Position numbers and translations under genes: made by a program
The notes under the pieces: generated by a model
Told to the model about the DNA's origin: nothing
The model's database searches: none
Seen by the model: the letters and a program-made list of their open reading frames with translations, nothing else
Source: Sphaerochaetaceae bacterium
GTDB taxonomy: Bacteria > Spirochaetota > Spirochaetia > Sphaerochaetales > Sphaerochaetaceae
Direction: 5' to 3'
Length of the DNA: 21,659 bases
NCBI GenBank assembly: GCA_016302165.1
Contig: JAEDOD010000020.1
Coordinates: forward strand, 1 to 21,659
Shown: one piece after another, positions 15,350 to 21,659 of the stretch
Layout of the letters: every line of letters starts with the position of its first letter
Numbering within the stretch: the first letter of the stretch is position 1

Positions 15350-16093
15350 CTACAGTATATGGTCCAGAAAGTCTTTGGCCCTTTCTGTCTTAGGGGAGGA
15401 GAACATCTCTTCAGGACTTCCTGTCTCGATGATTTCTCCATCGCTCATAAATACGATCTTATCTGCAGCGGCTTTGGCAAATCCCATTTCGTGGGTGACC
15501 AGAAGCATGGTCATGCCATCCTTTGCCAGCTCCAGCATTACATCCAATACTTCCTTTATCATCTCTGGGTCCAGAGCTGAAGTTGGTTCATCGAAGAGCA
15601 TGGCCTTTGGCTGCATGGCAAGGGCCCTGGCTATGGCCACTCTCTGAGCCTGGCCTCCGCTAAGCTTTCCAGGCTTTTCCTTGGCCTTGTCTTCCAGTCC
15701 TACACGCTTTAGGAGTTTCATGCCTATTTCTTCAGCTTCCTTCCTCTTCAGTTTCTTTACCTTCATGGGAGCAAGGATTATGTTGTCCAGGACCGAAAGG
15801 TGAGGGAATAGATTGAAGGTCTGGAAGACCATTCCAACCTCCTCCCTTATCTTTCTGATGTCTGTATTCTTGTCCATGATATCTTTTCCGTCGATTAAGA
15901 TGGATCCTGACTGGGCCTTCTCCAGGGCGTTTACAGTTCTCAGAAGAGTGGATTTTCCGCTGCCGGAGGGGCCTATGATCACAACTACCTCTCCGTCGTC
16001 TACAGTGATGGATGCATTCTTCACAGCATGAAGAATGGTTCCATCGTTCATTTCATAGTCCTTTGATACATTCTTGATTTCTATCTTAGCCAT
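15350..16093 (-). CDS. Polar amino-acid ABC transporter ATP-binding protein (GlnQ/HisP-like)
   Basis: This 247-residue ATPase powers import of a polar amino acid. Walker A is GPSGSGKST (41-49), the Q-loop region reads MVFQTFNLFPHLSVLDN (a GlnQ/HisP-type signature), the ABC signature is LSGGQAQR, Walker B is MLFDEPTSALDPE, and the switch is THEMGFA. The start overlaps the permease stop by eight bases; AGAGG lies about ten bases upstream of the ATG. It is the last gene of the binding protein-permease-ATPase operon. The transported amino acid is not certain from sequence. Confidence 0.95.
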   Translation of the reverse strand: MAKIEIKNVSKDYEMNDGTILHAVKNASITVDDGEVVVIIGPSGSGKSTLLRTVNALEKAQSGSILIDGKDIMDKNTDIRKIREEVGMVFQTFNLFPHLSVLDNIILAPMKVKKLKRKEAEEIGMKLLKRVGLEDKAKEKPGKLSGGQAQRVAIARALAMQPKAMLFDEPTSALDPEMIKEVLDVMLELAKDGMTMLLVTHEMGFAKAAADKIVFMSDGEIIETGSPEEMFSSPKTERAKDFLDHIL

Positions 16094-16925
16094 TTTTGTG
16101 GAGCCTCTCCTCCATGAGACCTACCAGTCTCGACAGAATAAGTGTGAGAATGAGGTAGACAAGAGCTACCACAAGCATTGTCTGAAGGGAAAGGAAGGTC
16201 CTTGAAATATATTCCCTTCCTCTCTTGAGAATATCGGAAAGTGCAAGGATTGATACCAGTGAGGAGTCCTTGAGCATGGAAATGAACTCATTGCCTATGG
16301 CTGGAAGGACCACCTTGATGGTCTGGGGCAGGATTATGGAGAAGAAGGTCTGGCTTTTGGAGAGTCCAAGGGCTCTTGCCGCTTCTGTCTGTCCCTTGGG
16401 AATGGACTGGATTCCTGCCCTGATGATTTCTCCCATATATGCACCGAAGCATATTGAAAGGGCTGTAATGGCAGCCACCATGCCTTCAATGTGGATAAGG
16501 GAACCCAGGGCATAGTAGAGGAACATCAGCTGTACAAGCAGTGGAATTCCTCTGATGAGCTCCACATATACACCGCAGAGCTGCTTGAGGAACCTGTTTT
16601 TGGAGGATGATCCGAGGCCGGTTGCGATTCCTATGACGATGGCTCCCATAATGGCGAAGATGGTGCACTCGAAGGTGGTAGGCATTCCTGTGATTATGTA
16701 GAGGAAGATCTTACCGTATAGGTCCTTCTTGAATACACAGAGGGAAATCAAGAGCACAAGTGATCCCCAGAATGTAAGCCTCCAGGATGTGAACAGGTGC
16801 TTGTTTCCCTTCTTTGGAATCAGCACTCCGTCTGTCATGGTTATGACAGTAGTATTCTTCTCCTGTACAGGAGGTGCAGAAATCATCTTATCCTTTATTT
16901 CCTTTATATTCTTGCCCTGTTCCAT
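16086..16925 (-). CDS. Polar amino-acid ABC transporter permease (HisM/GlnP family)
   Basis: The 279-residue inner-membrane permease has the family loop EAARALGLSKSQTFFSIILPQ, which contacts the ATPase, and the segment IRGIPLLVQLMFLYY, typical of HisM/GlnP proteins. About five membrane helices follow residue 50. The first 45 residues (MEQGKNIKEIKDKM onward) form a polar N-terminal extension that most relatives of about 220-230 residues lack. GGAGG lies four bases before the ATG at 16925. A single permease gene implies a homodimer. It sits between the binding-protein gene, separated by a hairpin, and the ATPase gene, which it overlaps. Confidence 0.94.
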   Translation of the reverse strand: MEQGKNIKEIKDKMISAPPVQEKNTTVITMTDGVLIPKKGNKHLFTSWRLTFWGSLVLLISLCVFKKDLYGKIFLYIITGMPTTFECTIFAIMGAIVIGIATGLGSSSKNRFLKQLCGVYVELIRGIPLLVQLMFLYYALGSLIHIEGMVAAITALSICFGAYMGEIIRAGIQSIPKGQTEAARALGLSKSQTFFSIILPQTIKVVLPAIGNEFISMLKDSSLVSILALSDILKRGREYISRTFLSLQTMLVVALVYLILTLILSRLVGLMEERLHKNG

Positions 16926-16947
16926 ATGGCCTCCAAAAAAAGAATAA

Positions 16948-16973
16948 GTCAGAGGGGAGGGAAACCCTCTGAC
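16948..16973 (-). terminator. Hairpin between binding-protein and permease genes (partial terminator)
   Basis: On the minus strand GTCAGAGGG pairs with CCCTCTGAC (plus 16948-16956 with 16965-16973) around an 8-base loop. After five bases a run of seven T residues follows, directly before the permease ribosome-binding site. Placed just after the binding-protein stop, it probably cuts read-through or protects the upstream mRNA 3' end, giving more binding protein than permease, as is common in such importers. Confidence 0.7.
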
Positions 16974-16991
16974 ATAGATGGGAAGGAAAGC

Positions 16992-17756
16992 TTAGAAGAA
17001 GAAATTGTACTTTTTCTTCAGCTCCTCAAGCTTCCCGTTCTCCTTGAGGACCTTAAGTCCTTCGTTGAGAGCCTTGAGAGCTTCAGGCTTTTTCTTTGAT
17101 ACTACCATTGCCATGGTGTCCTGATTGGAGAAGGATCCGGATACCTTGAGAATCTTGGAGTAGCTTTCGTTGGTGAATACGAAGTCGTTGGCCACTACGT
17201 TGTCGATGACTACAGCGTCAATGTTGCCGTTTGCAAGGTCAAGCATTGCTGATGGAGCATCATCATATGTGGATACTGTGATACCTGCGTCCTCACATGC
17301 AAACTGGCATGTTGTTCCGATCTGGACACCTACCTTCTTTCCAATGAGGCTCTTCTCGTCAACAAGACCTTCAGTTCCCTTCTGTGTGACGATTGAGAGG
17401 GTGAAGGCGCCGTTTGGCTCTGTGAAGTCCACCACAAGCTTTCTGTCTTCAGTTACTGTGAAGCCGCTGGCTCCGATATCATACTGTCCACCCTGGATAC
17501 CTGCGATGATTCCGTCGAAGGCTACGTTTACGATGTTGAACTTCACTCCTGTAATCTTGGAGATTTCATCAAGCATCTCGATTTCATATCCTACAATGTT
17601 TCCGTTGTCATCAATGTATTCAAGTGGAGGATAGTCGCAGGAAGCTGCTACTGTGTAGACAACGTCGCCGGAAGCTGCCTCTTCCTTTGATCCGTTTGCA
17701 AAAAGTGGAGCAAGAAGTGAAAGTGCTATAAGTGCTAAAACCAATGTCTTTTTCAT
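16992..17756 (-). CDS. Polar amino-acid ABC transporter substrate-binding protein (SBP family 3, HisJ/GlnH-like)
   Basis: This 254-residue periplasmic protein captures an amino acid for the neighbouring permease and ATPase. Residues 1-20 form a Sec signal peptide with likely cleavage after LFA, before NGSKEE. There is no lipobox cysteine, so it is soluble rather than lipid-anchored. Family-3 features are YPPLEYID, GYEIEMLDEISKITGVKF, FDGIIAGIQGGQYDIGASGFTVTEDRK, with the arginine that holds the ligand carboxylate, and VDFTEP. AAGGAAG lies nine bases before the ATG. It is the first gene of the operon and is followed by a hairpin that should raise its relative expression. The substrate is a polar amino acid, but which one cannot be read from sequence. 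Confidence 0.94.
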   Translation of the reverse strand: MKKTLVLALIALSLLAPLFANGSKEEAASGDVVYTVAASCDYPPLEYIDDNGNIVGYEIEMLDEISKITGVKFNIVNVAFDGIIAGIQGGQYDIGASGFTVTEDRKLVVDFTEPNGAFTLSIVTQKGTEGLVDEKSLIGKKVGVQIGTTCQFACEDAGITVSTYDDAPSAMLDLANGNIDAVVIDNVVANDFVFTNESYSKILKVSGSFSNQDTMAMVVSKKKPEALKALNEGLKVLKENGKLEELKKKYNFFF

Positions 17757-18014
17757 AATTTAATCTTCCTTTGTCGCTTAGACTTTATTTATGGGCATAC
17801 AATATTACTCTTGGCTAGGATAGGTCAACTAGTTTTTGAATAAAAATACAGATTTTTTGTATATTCTAGTTTTTGTCTTAAATTTGTATATAGTGAGTTT
17901 TATTATCTTGTAAAATAAGGAGATATAAATATAAATCTTGGATTTAGTTATTGGGATAACATTTTTATGGTAATGCATAATGAAAAAATATTTATGAATC
18001 TTTATGCATGAATA
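17757..18014. other. AT-rich intergenic region with direct and inverted repeats
   Basis: No gene was found in this roughly 260-base stretch between the binding-protein start and the MATE terminator. It contains the binding-protein promoter at its left end. CTAGTTTTTG occurs twice in direct orientation (17829-17838 and 17866-17875), flanking a small dyad ATACA/TGTAT. An inverted repeat, ATGCATAA (17973-17980) and TTATGCAT (18002-18009), lies near the right end. A plus-strand 14-codon frame at 17968 has no ribosome-binding site and is not called. Confidence 0.6.
17799..17828 (-). promoter_or_regulatory. Candidate promoter of the amino-acid importer operon
   Basis: On the minus strand TTGACC (plus 17823-17828) is a close -35 match. 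TATTGT (plus 17799-17804) is 18 bases downstream; an alternative TAATAT (plus 17802-17807) gives a 15-base spacer. Transcription would start about 35 bases before the binding-protein ATG. The direct repeat CTAGTTTTTG at 17829-17838 abuts the -35, so it may be an activator or repressor site. Confidence 0.5.
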
Positions 18015-18041
18015 AAAATTGCCCGACTTTTGCCGGGCAAT
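18013..18041 (-). terminator. Intrinsic terminator of the MATE gene
   Basis: ATTGCCCG (18018-18025) pairs with CGGGCAAT (18034-18041) around an 8-base loop. On the minus strand the stem runs into TTTTTATTC, a classic Rho-independent terminator, starting about 18 bases after the MATE stop. Confidence 0.85.
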
Positions 18042-18059
18042 CTGCAGGATAATATATTC

Positions 18060-19412
18060 CTATCCTTCAATGGGTCTGATCCTTGAGGAATAAACCTTCA
18101 GGTATATTGCTATAGACACTACGAGTCCGATGATCTCTGCAACGATGAAGGAGAGCCAGACTCCATTGATGCCGAGAAATATTGAGAGGATGTAGGCCAC
18201 AGGTATTAGGACCATAAGCTGTCTGCATATTGAGACGATCATGGTTCCCACGCCATATCCTGTTGCCTGGAAGGAGGATCCAAGGCCTATGGAGATGGCG
18301 GCAGGTACGAAGCAGAGGGATATCATCTTAAGTGCAGGAATTCCTATTCTGTACATCTCCTCCGTTGCGGAAAAGAGGGACAGCAGCTCTCTGGGAAAGA
18401 AATTGAAGGCCAAGGTGCCCAATATCATGATCACAGAAGCAATGAAAGTTCCCTTCCATATGGTTTCTGTCACTCTTTTCCTCTTCCTGGCGCCATAGTT
18501 GTAGGCAATGATGGGCACCATACCTGAAGAAAGGCCGAAGATTGGCATGAATACAAAGGACTGAAGCTTGAAGTAGACGCTGAAGATTGAGACAGCTGTG
18601 GTGCTGAATGAGATGAGGATAGCGTTTATGGCTCCTGTCATCACAGTGCCGATGCTGTTGGTGATAATGGTAGGTGCCCCCACAGCATATATGGCCTTGA
18701 CCATGCGCTTCTCGATTTTCAGATGCCGTGGCTCAATATGTATGAACTTGTTGCGTATGACGCAGACGAAGGATACTGCACAGCCTACGCCCTGTCCGAT
18801 TACTGTGGCTGCAGCCGCACCGTTTACGCCGAAGCCCAGAGTGAAGATGAAGATAGGGTCCAGGATGATGTTTGTTATGGCTCCTGTCATCTGGGAAAGC
18901 ATGCTGGAGAAGCTGTCTCCTGTGCCTTGGAGGATTCTCTCGTTCATCATGGAAAGGAACATGAAGAGGGAGAACACCATGACAATTTCAGAGTATCCCG
19001 TGGATAGACCTAAGAGTTCTGCGTCGTCTGAGAATAGATTTAGGAAGGGTTTCACCACAGTGAGGCCTAGAACAGCAAAGACAGCCCAGGTGATTGAGGC
19101 TATGGAGATGCCGTTTCCTGCAACCTTTGTAGCGCTTTCCTCATCCCTTTCTCCCAGCTTCCTGGAAAGGAAGGATGCCATGCCTACTCCTGTTCCTACG
19201 CCGAAGGCAATAAGAAGGTTCTGCAGAGGGAATGCCAGGGATACTGCAGTAAGTGCTGTTTCGGAAAGACGCGCTACAAACATTGAGTCCACAATGTTGT
19301 ATAGGGCCTGGACCAGCATACTGATCATCAAGGGCAGTGATATTCTGAAGAGGAGAGGAGTGATGCCTTCTCTTCCCATGATATTTTCTTTTGTCGCATT
19401 TTCATTGGCCAT
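18060..19412 (-). CDS. MATE-family efflux transporter
   Basis: This 450-residue inner-membrane protein belongs to the multidrug and toxic compound extrusion family, which exports cationic compounds using Na+ or H+ gradients. It shows about twelve hydrophobic helices in two similar halves. The N-terminal block GITPLLFRISLPLMISMLVQALYNIVDSMFVARL is characteristic, as is the central VGAPTIITNSIGTVMTGAINAIL at the start of the second half. The layout resembles DinF/NorM-like proteins of gut bacteria and spirochaetes. The ATG at 19412 has no ribosome-binding site but has a possible promoter very close by; a second in-frame ATG lies at residue 12 (MGREGITP). It has its own terminator. The substrate cannot be deduced. 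Confidence 0.93.
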   Translation of the reverse strand: MANENATKENIMGREGITPLLFRISLPLMISMLVQALYNIVDSMFVARLSETALTAVSLAFPLQNLLIAFGVGTGVGMASFLSRKLGERDEESATKVAGNGISIASITWAVFAVLGLTVVKPFLNLFSDDAELLGLSTGYSEIVMVFSLFMFLSMMNERILQGTGDSFSSMLSQMTGAITNIILDPIFIFTLGFGVNGAAAATVIGQGVGCAVSFVCVIRNKFIHIEPRHLKIEKRMVKAIYAVGAPTIITNSIGTVMTGAINAILISFSTTAVSIFSVYFKLQSFVFMPIFGLSSGMVPIIAYNYGARKRKRVTETIWKGTFIASVIMILGTLAFNFFPRELLSLFSATEEMYRIGIPALKMISLCFVPAAISIGLGSSFQATGYGVGTMIVSICRQLMVLIPVAYILSIFLGINGVWLSFIVAEIIGLVVSIAIYLKVYSSRIRPIEG

Positions 19413-19420
19413 AGTGCACT

Positions 19421-19449
19421 AATGTAAGGTATTTGTAGGATTGCTTCAA
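19421..19449 (-). promoter_or_regulatory. Candidate MATE promoter with near-zero leader
   Basis: On the minus strand TTGAAG (plus 19444-19449) and TACATT (plus 19421-19426) are separated by 17 bases. Only eight bases lie between the -10 and the ATG at 19412, so the transcript would start at or within a base or two of the start codon. Both boxes match the consensus at four of six positions, so the call is tentative. Confidence 0.35.
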
Positions 19450-19462
19450 TGGGGAAAGATAA

Positions 19463-19480
19463 TGCGGCCCGGAGGCCGCA
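19463..19480 (-). terminator. Terminator hairpin after the Omp85 gene
   Basis: TGCGGCC (19463-19469) pairs with GGCCGCA (19474-19480) around CGGA, a strong GC stem ten bases after the Omp85 stop on the minus strand. The following bases, TTATCTTTCC, are only partly T-rich, so termination may be less than complete. Confidence 0.65.
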
Positions 19481-19489
19481 AAGAGAAAA

Positions 19490-21319
19490 TCAGAAGAAGA
19501 AGTCGAGTCCGAAGTAGATTTCATAGAAATCAGCGCTTCGCTCATCTTTCAGCCATTCTGAGAGGCGCTTCAGGTCTACGCCGATGGAAAGTCTGATAGG
19601 ATAGGAAGGATAATCCTTGAAGATTCCAACTCCTTCCACACCGCAGCTGTAGTAGCGCTCAAGTTCACTTTCAGAATTCTTCTGGACCATACCGAAGTCG
19701 AAGAATGCGCTGGCATAGTAGTCTGCAAAGCTGAAAAGCTTAGGCATAGGGAAGAGTGTCAGGATGTTGAGGTTTGCAACAAGGGCAAAGAGATTGTCTT
19801 TTTCAACAGTATCGTTTCTGATTCCTCTCATGACCTCTCCAATATTTGAAGAGCTGTTATGGAGAACGAAGTCTCCGACAGTTCCAGACCTGTAGTTGGC
19901 TATTACTCTGAAGCTTGGGTTGAACCAGTTCCAGAGCAGCTTGAAGTAGGTGAAGCTGAAGTGGGTATAGTAGCCATCTTTGAGAGTTCTGAAGCCGAAG
20001 GTATCCTGTCCCCAGGATTCGTTGATGGAGAAGGAAAGTGCGAAGCCATCCCTGAAGTTTCCTTTCCAGTTTATGAGATCTCTGGATGTTGAAGCTGAGA
20101 TAGTGTAGTAACGGGAGAATTCAGGTTCTCCATCGTTTATGGTGGTCCTTATATACTCTGTGAAGGTAGGAGTAATTGAGAAGTGGTTGGCAATGGTGGC
20201 ACTCTGGCTGATTCCAAGGCCTGTATCGAAGAATGATACATTTCCTTTGTCATCCATGGTCACGTTCTCGATAAGGAAGAAGGTTGTGGCGGAGGAAGCT
20301 GTGTAGCTGAGCTTTGACTTTGATTCAATCTTTGTTTCTGGGGTATAGCCAAGGGTTGAAGTCAGGGAGAACTTTTCAAGTAGGCTCCATCCGAAATTTA
20401 CATTGCCTGTTGCTTCGTAGTATGTAGGCTGGAAGGTCTTGTATTTGCTTTCCTTGGTTCCCATGAACTTTGTGGAGCCAGAGAAACTGAGGGTTGTGCC
20501 CCAAAGGTTGATTCCACTTATGGAAAGTGCAGGAGTGAAGAATGTCTTTTCTGGGCTCTTTGTGTAATACTCACCGCTGACTGATGGGGCGAAAGTTATT
20601 CCAAGAAGCTTTACTCCGCTATAGGAGAGGGAAGGCTTCAGAAGGTGTCCTTCTCCAGATTTCTCTATTGAAGCTGCAAGGTCGAAATAGGAGCCGAAGA
20701 GGAATGGAATCTTCCTGATGGAAGTGCTTGCAGAGTATGAAGGATCCAGATCCTTCAGATATCCACTACCTTTCAAGTTGAAGGAGAAGACAGTGTCACC
20801 AATAAGAAGGTCAGTAATGTTGAATTCTCCAGATAGCTTTGGGTTGTTCCAGACACCATCCTCAAAGAGGGCATACACGTCTCCGTCGAGGGAAGCAAAG
20901 GTACCAATAAGGTTCTTGTCCTTGATCTTTGCATTTATTGTCAGGCCTGTATTGGTGTCGTATTTTGGATATGGGACAGCAAGGAAGGTCTTGGCATCCA
21001 CTATGCTATATGTGACTACGGCACCGATCTTTCCTTCCTCCTCCTCTGAGAGTGTGTACTCATAGGAAACAGATTTGAAGACTCTCTTATTCACAAGAGC
21101 CTGCCTCTTTCCATCCAGAGCTGCTACAAGCTCCTCTTCTGAGGCGAAGACCTCTTCAGTGTCTTCCGGGATGATAAGGTTGCGGATGACTCTTTTCTGG
21201 GTCTTGCCATCAACCAATATTTCATAGTCTGTGATTACATATGATGCAGCGAATACATTAAACGCAAGCAGCATAGCTATGGTCAGAAGGAGAAATCTCT
21301 TCATTCTGTCAAAGTGCAT
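19490..21319 (-). CDS. Omp85-family outer-membrane protein with a single POTRA-like domain
   Basis: The 609-residue protein starts with a signal peptide (cleavage likely after VFA, residue 24). Residues about 25-115 resemble one POTRA domain: EEELVAALDGKRQALVNKRVFKSVSYEYT has the expected beta-alpha-alpha-beta-beta character. The remaining 480 residues alternate in polar and hydrophobic character like a 16-strand barrel, with the opening GLTINAKIKDKNLIGT, typical of Omp85 strand 1. MRGI (497-500) stands where the conserved VRGF/Y of loop 6 is found, keeping Arg498, and is followed by the usual FADYYASAFFDFGMV. The C terminus is a Phe-rich strand ending in FFF. Omp85 proteins insert or export proteins across the outer membrane. 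BamA has five POTRAs and TamA three, so this is a shorter, different member. GAGGT lies three bases and AAGGA about ten bases before the ATG. Confidence 0.78.
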   Translation of the reverse strand: MHFDRMKRFLLLTIAMLLAFNVFAASYVITDYEILVDGKTQKRVIRNLIIPEDTEEVFASEEELVAALDGKRQALVNKRVFKSVSYEYTLSEEEEGKIGAVVTYSIVDAKTFLAVPYPKYDTNTGLTINAKIKDKNLIGTFASLDGDVYALFEDGVWNNPKLSGEFNITDLLIGDTVFSFNLKGSGYLKDLDPSYSASTSIRKIPFLFGSYFDLAASIEKSGEGHLLKPSLSYSGVKLLGITFAPSVSGEYYTKSPEKTFFTPALSISGINLWGTTLSFSGSTKFMGTKESKYKTFQPTYYEATGNVNFGWSLLEKFSLTSTLGYTPETKIESKSKLSYTASSATTFFLIENVTMDDKGNVSFFDTGLGISQSATIANHFSITPTFTEYIRTTINDGEPEFSRYYTISASTSRDLINWKGNFRDGFALSFSINESWGQDTFGFRTLKDGYYTHFSFTYFKLLWNWFNPSFRVIANYRSGTVGDFVLHNSSSNIGEVMRGIRNDTVEKDNLFALVANLNILTLFPMPKLFSFADYYASAFFDFGMVQKNSESELERYYSCGVEGVGIFKDYPSYPIRLSIGVDLKRLSEWLKDERSADFYEIYFGLDFFF

Positions 21320-21334
21320 CTTACCTCATCCTTA

Positions 21335-21349
21335 GGAGGCACAGCCTCC
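21335..21349 (-). promoter_or_regulatory. Leader hairpin upstream of the Omp85 gene
   Basis: GGAGGC (21335-21340) and GCCTCC (21344-21349) form a 6-bp GC-rich stem with a 3-base loop. In the minus-strand message one arm reads GGAGG, an extra Shine-Dalgarno sequence locked in the stem, just upstream of the working AAGGATGAGG. It could stabilise the 5' end or act as a ribosome standby site. Confidence 0.4.
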
Positions 21350-21368
21350 AAAGCATTTATTTCGTATA

Positions 21369-21396
21369 CCTATAGGCAACCTAGTTTCATTGTAAA
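21369..21396 (-). promoter_or_regulatory. Candidate promoter of the Omp85 gene
   Basis: On the minus strand TTTACA (plus 21391-21396) matches the -35 consensus at five of six positions. TATAGG (plus 21369-21374) is 16 bases downstream. The predicted message would have a leader of about 43 bases carrying the GC hairpin at 21335-21349. Confidence 0.45.
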
Positions 21397-21398
21397 CC

Positions 21399-21437
21399 CA
21401 AAAAGAAAAACTCACTATGACAAATATCCATAGGTGA
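21399..21437 (-). terminator. Terminator of an upstream minus-strand transcript
   Basis: On the minus strand TCAC-C-TATG pairs with CATAGTGA (plus 21412-21437, one bulged C, 9-base loop). It is followed immediately by GTTTTTCTTTTT. The T-run is strong though the stem is AT-rich. Its position implies a transcript coming from beyond the right edge and ending here. Confidence 0.55.
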
Positions 21438-21490
21438 AATAATTAAGACAGCATTGGAAAAAGAGGAAGAAGTAGACCTGGCCATGATGA

Positions 21491-21607
21491 CTATCGTCTC
21501 CTTTCCAGTCTGATCCCCCATTTTTCGCTCCTGTCGTCTTCTTCCTGAGCGTCCTCTGCAATAATGACAATAAATTCTTTCTTTGAGAAGTCTTCGACAG
21601 GGCTTTT
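21491..21607 (-). pseudogene. Possible 3' remnant of a gene at the window edge
   Basis: In one minus-strand frame, 38 codons between a TAA (21608-21610) and a TAG (21491-21493) encode a charged, protein-like tail: KSPVEDFSKKEFIVIIAEDA, then QEEDDRSEKWGIRLERRR. There is no start codon in this piece. Upstream in the same frame is a short ATG-led segment from 21655 that stops at the TAA. A run of six A residues just before the break is a natural spot for a frameshift, and the neighbouring frame is open from an ATG at 21648. This may be the end of a frameshifted gene or chance. I do not recognise the product. Confidence 0.25.
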
Positions 21608-21659
21608 TTAGATAAAAAAGTGCTTATGGTGACAAAAGTTGAATGCATCTTTCATGTTT

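Noticed and set aside
17968..18012. Small plus-strand frame MVMHNEKIFMNLYA in the AT-rich gap
   Set aside because: There is no ribosome-binding site, it is only 14 codons, and it lies in a region of random-looking AT-rich repeats.
17757..18059. Riboswitch or tRNA gene in the gap between the importer and MATE genes
   Set aside because: No conserved riboswitch core, cloverleaf or T-loop sequence was seen on either strand; only short repeats, a promoter and a terminator.
18598..19422. 274-codon plus-strand frame opposite the MATE gene
   Set aside because: It is antisense to a well-supported MATE gene and rich in Met/Pro/Arg, as expected from reverse reading of hydrophobic codons.

Overview
The window is a dense, mostly housekeeping stretch of a Gram-negative bacterial chromosome. 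Several clues together suggest a spirochaete (Sphaerochaeta/Treponema-like, perhaps host-associated); this is inference, not proof. They are the compact mnmE-mnmG-rsmG cluster, an EpmA-type EF-P system, an Omp85 outer-membrane protein, a non-lipidated binding protein whose signal region reads FANGSKEE, and strong use of GGA, AGA/AGG, AAG and GAG codons. No rRNA, tRNA, insertion sequence, phage gene or CRISPR array was found.

Layout. (1) 4-1659, minus: efp and epmA, elongation factor P and the ligase that lysylates it. (2) 1660-1779: a divergent control region holding two inverted repeats and promoter-like elements. (3) 1780-9059, plus: mnmE, mnmG, rsmG and a very long ftsK overlap one another and probably form one operon (tRNA wobble modification, 16S rRNA methylation, chromosome translocation). 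(4) 9082-13286, plus: a structured leader, a DEAD-box RNA helicase, an ABC exporter with a TTG start, and a PlsC-type acyltransferase. (5) 13287-15320, plus: a TetR-family regulator in a region rich in dyads, then an M29 aminopeptidase whose ribosome-binding site lies inside a long hairpin. (6) 15350-17756, minus: a polar amino-acid ABC importer (binding protein, permease, ATPase) with a hairpin after the binding-protein gene. It converges on the aminopeptidase at a shared terminator. (7) 18060-19412, minus: a MATE efflux protein. (8) 19490-21319, minus: a short Omp85 protein with one POTRA-like domain. (9) 21320-21659: promoter and leader of the Omp85 gene, an upstream terminator, and a possible coding remnant at the edge.

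How the genes fit together: the first half concerns translation quality (EF-P lysylation, U34 tRNA modification, rRNA methylation, RNA helicase) and chromosome segregation. The second half concerns the envelope and nutrition (lipid or drug ABC exporter, acyltransferase, peptide breakdown, amino-acid uptake, efflux, outer-membrane assembly).

The most unusual signals are a three-copy repeat with an exact 38-residue period in the FtsK linker, the hairpin plus 10-codon leader ORF before the aminopeptidase, the paired dyads in the epmA/mnmE divergent region, and transcription-unit starts that look leaderless. None amounts to a clearly new multi-gene system. The FtsK repeat is the best candidate for undescribed biology.
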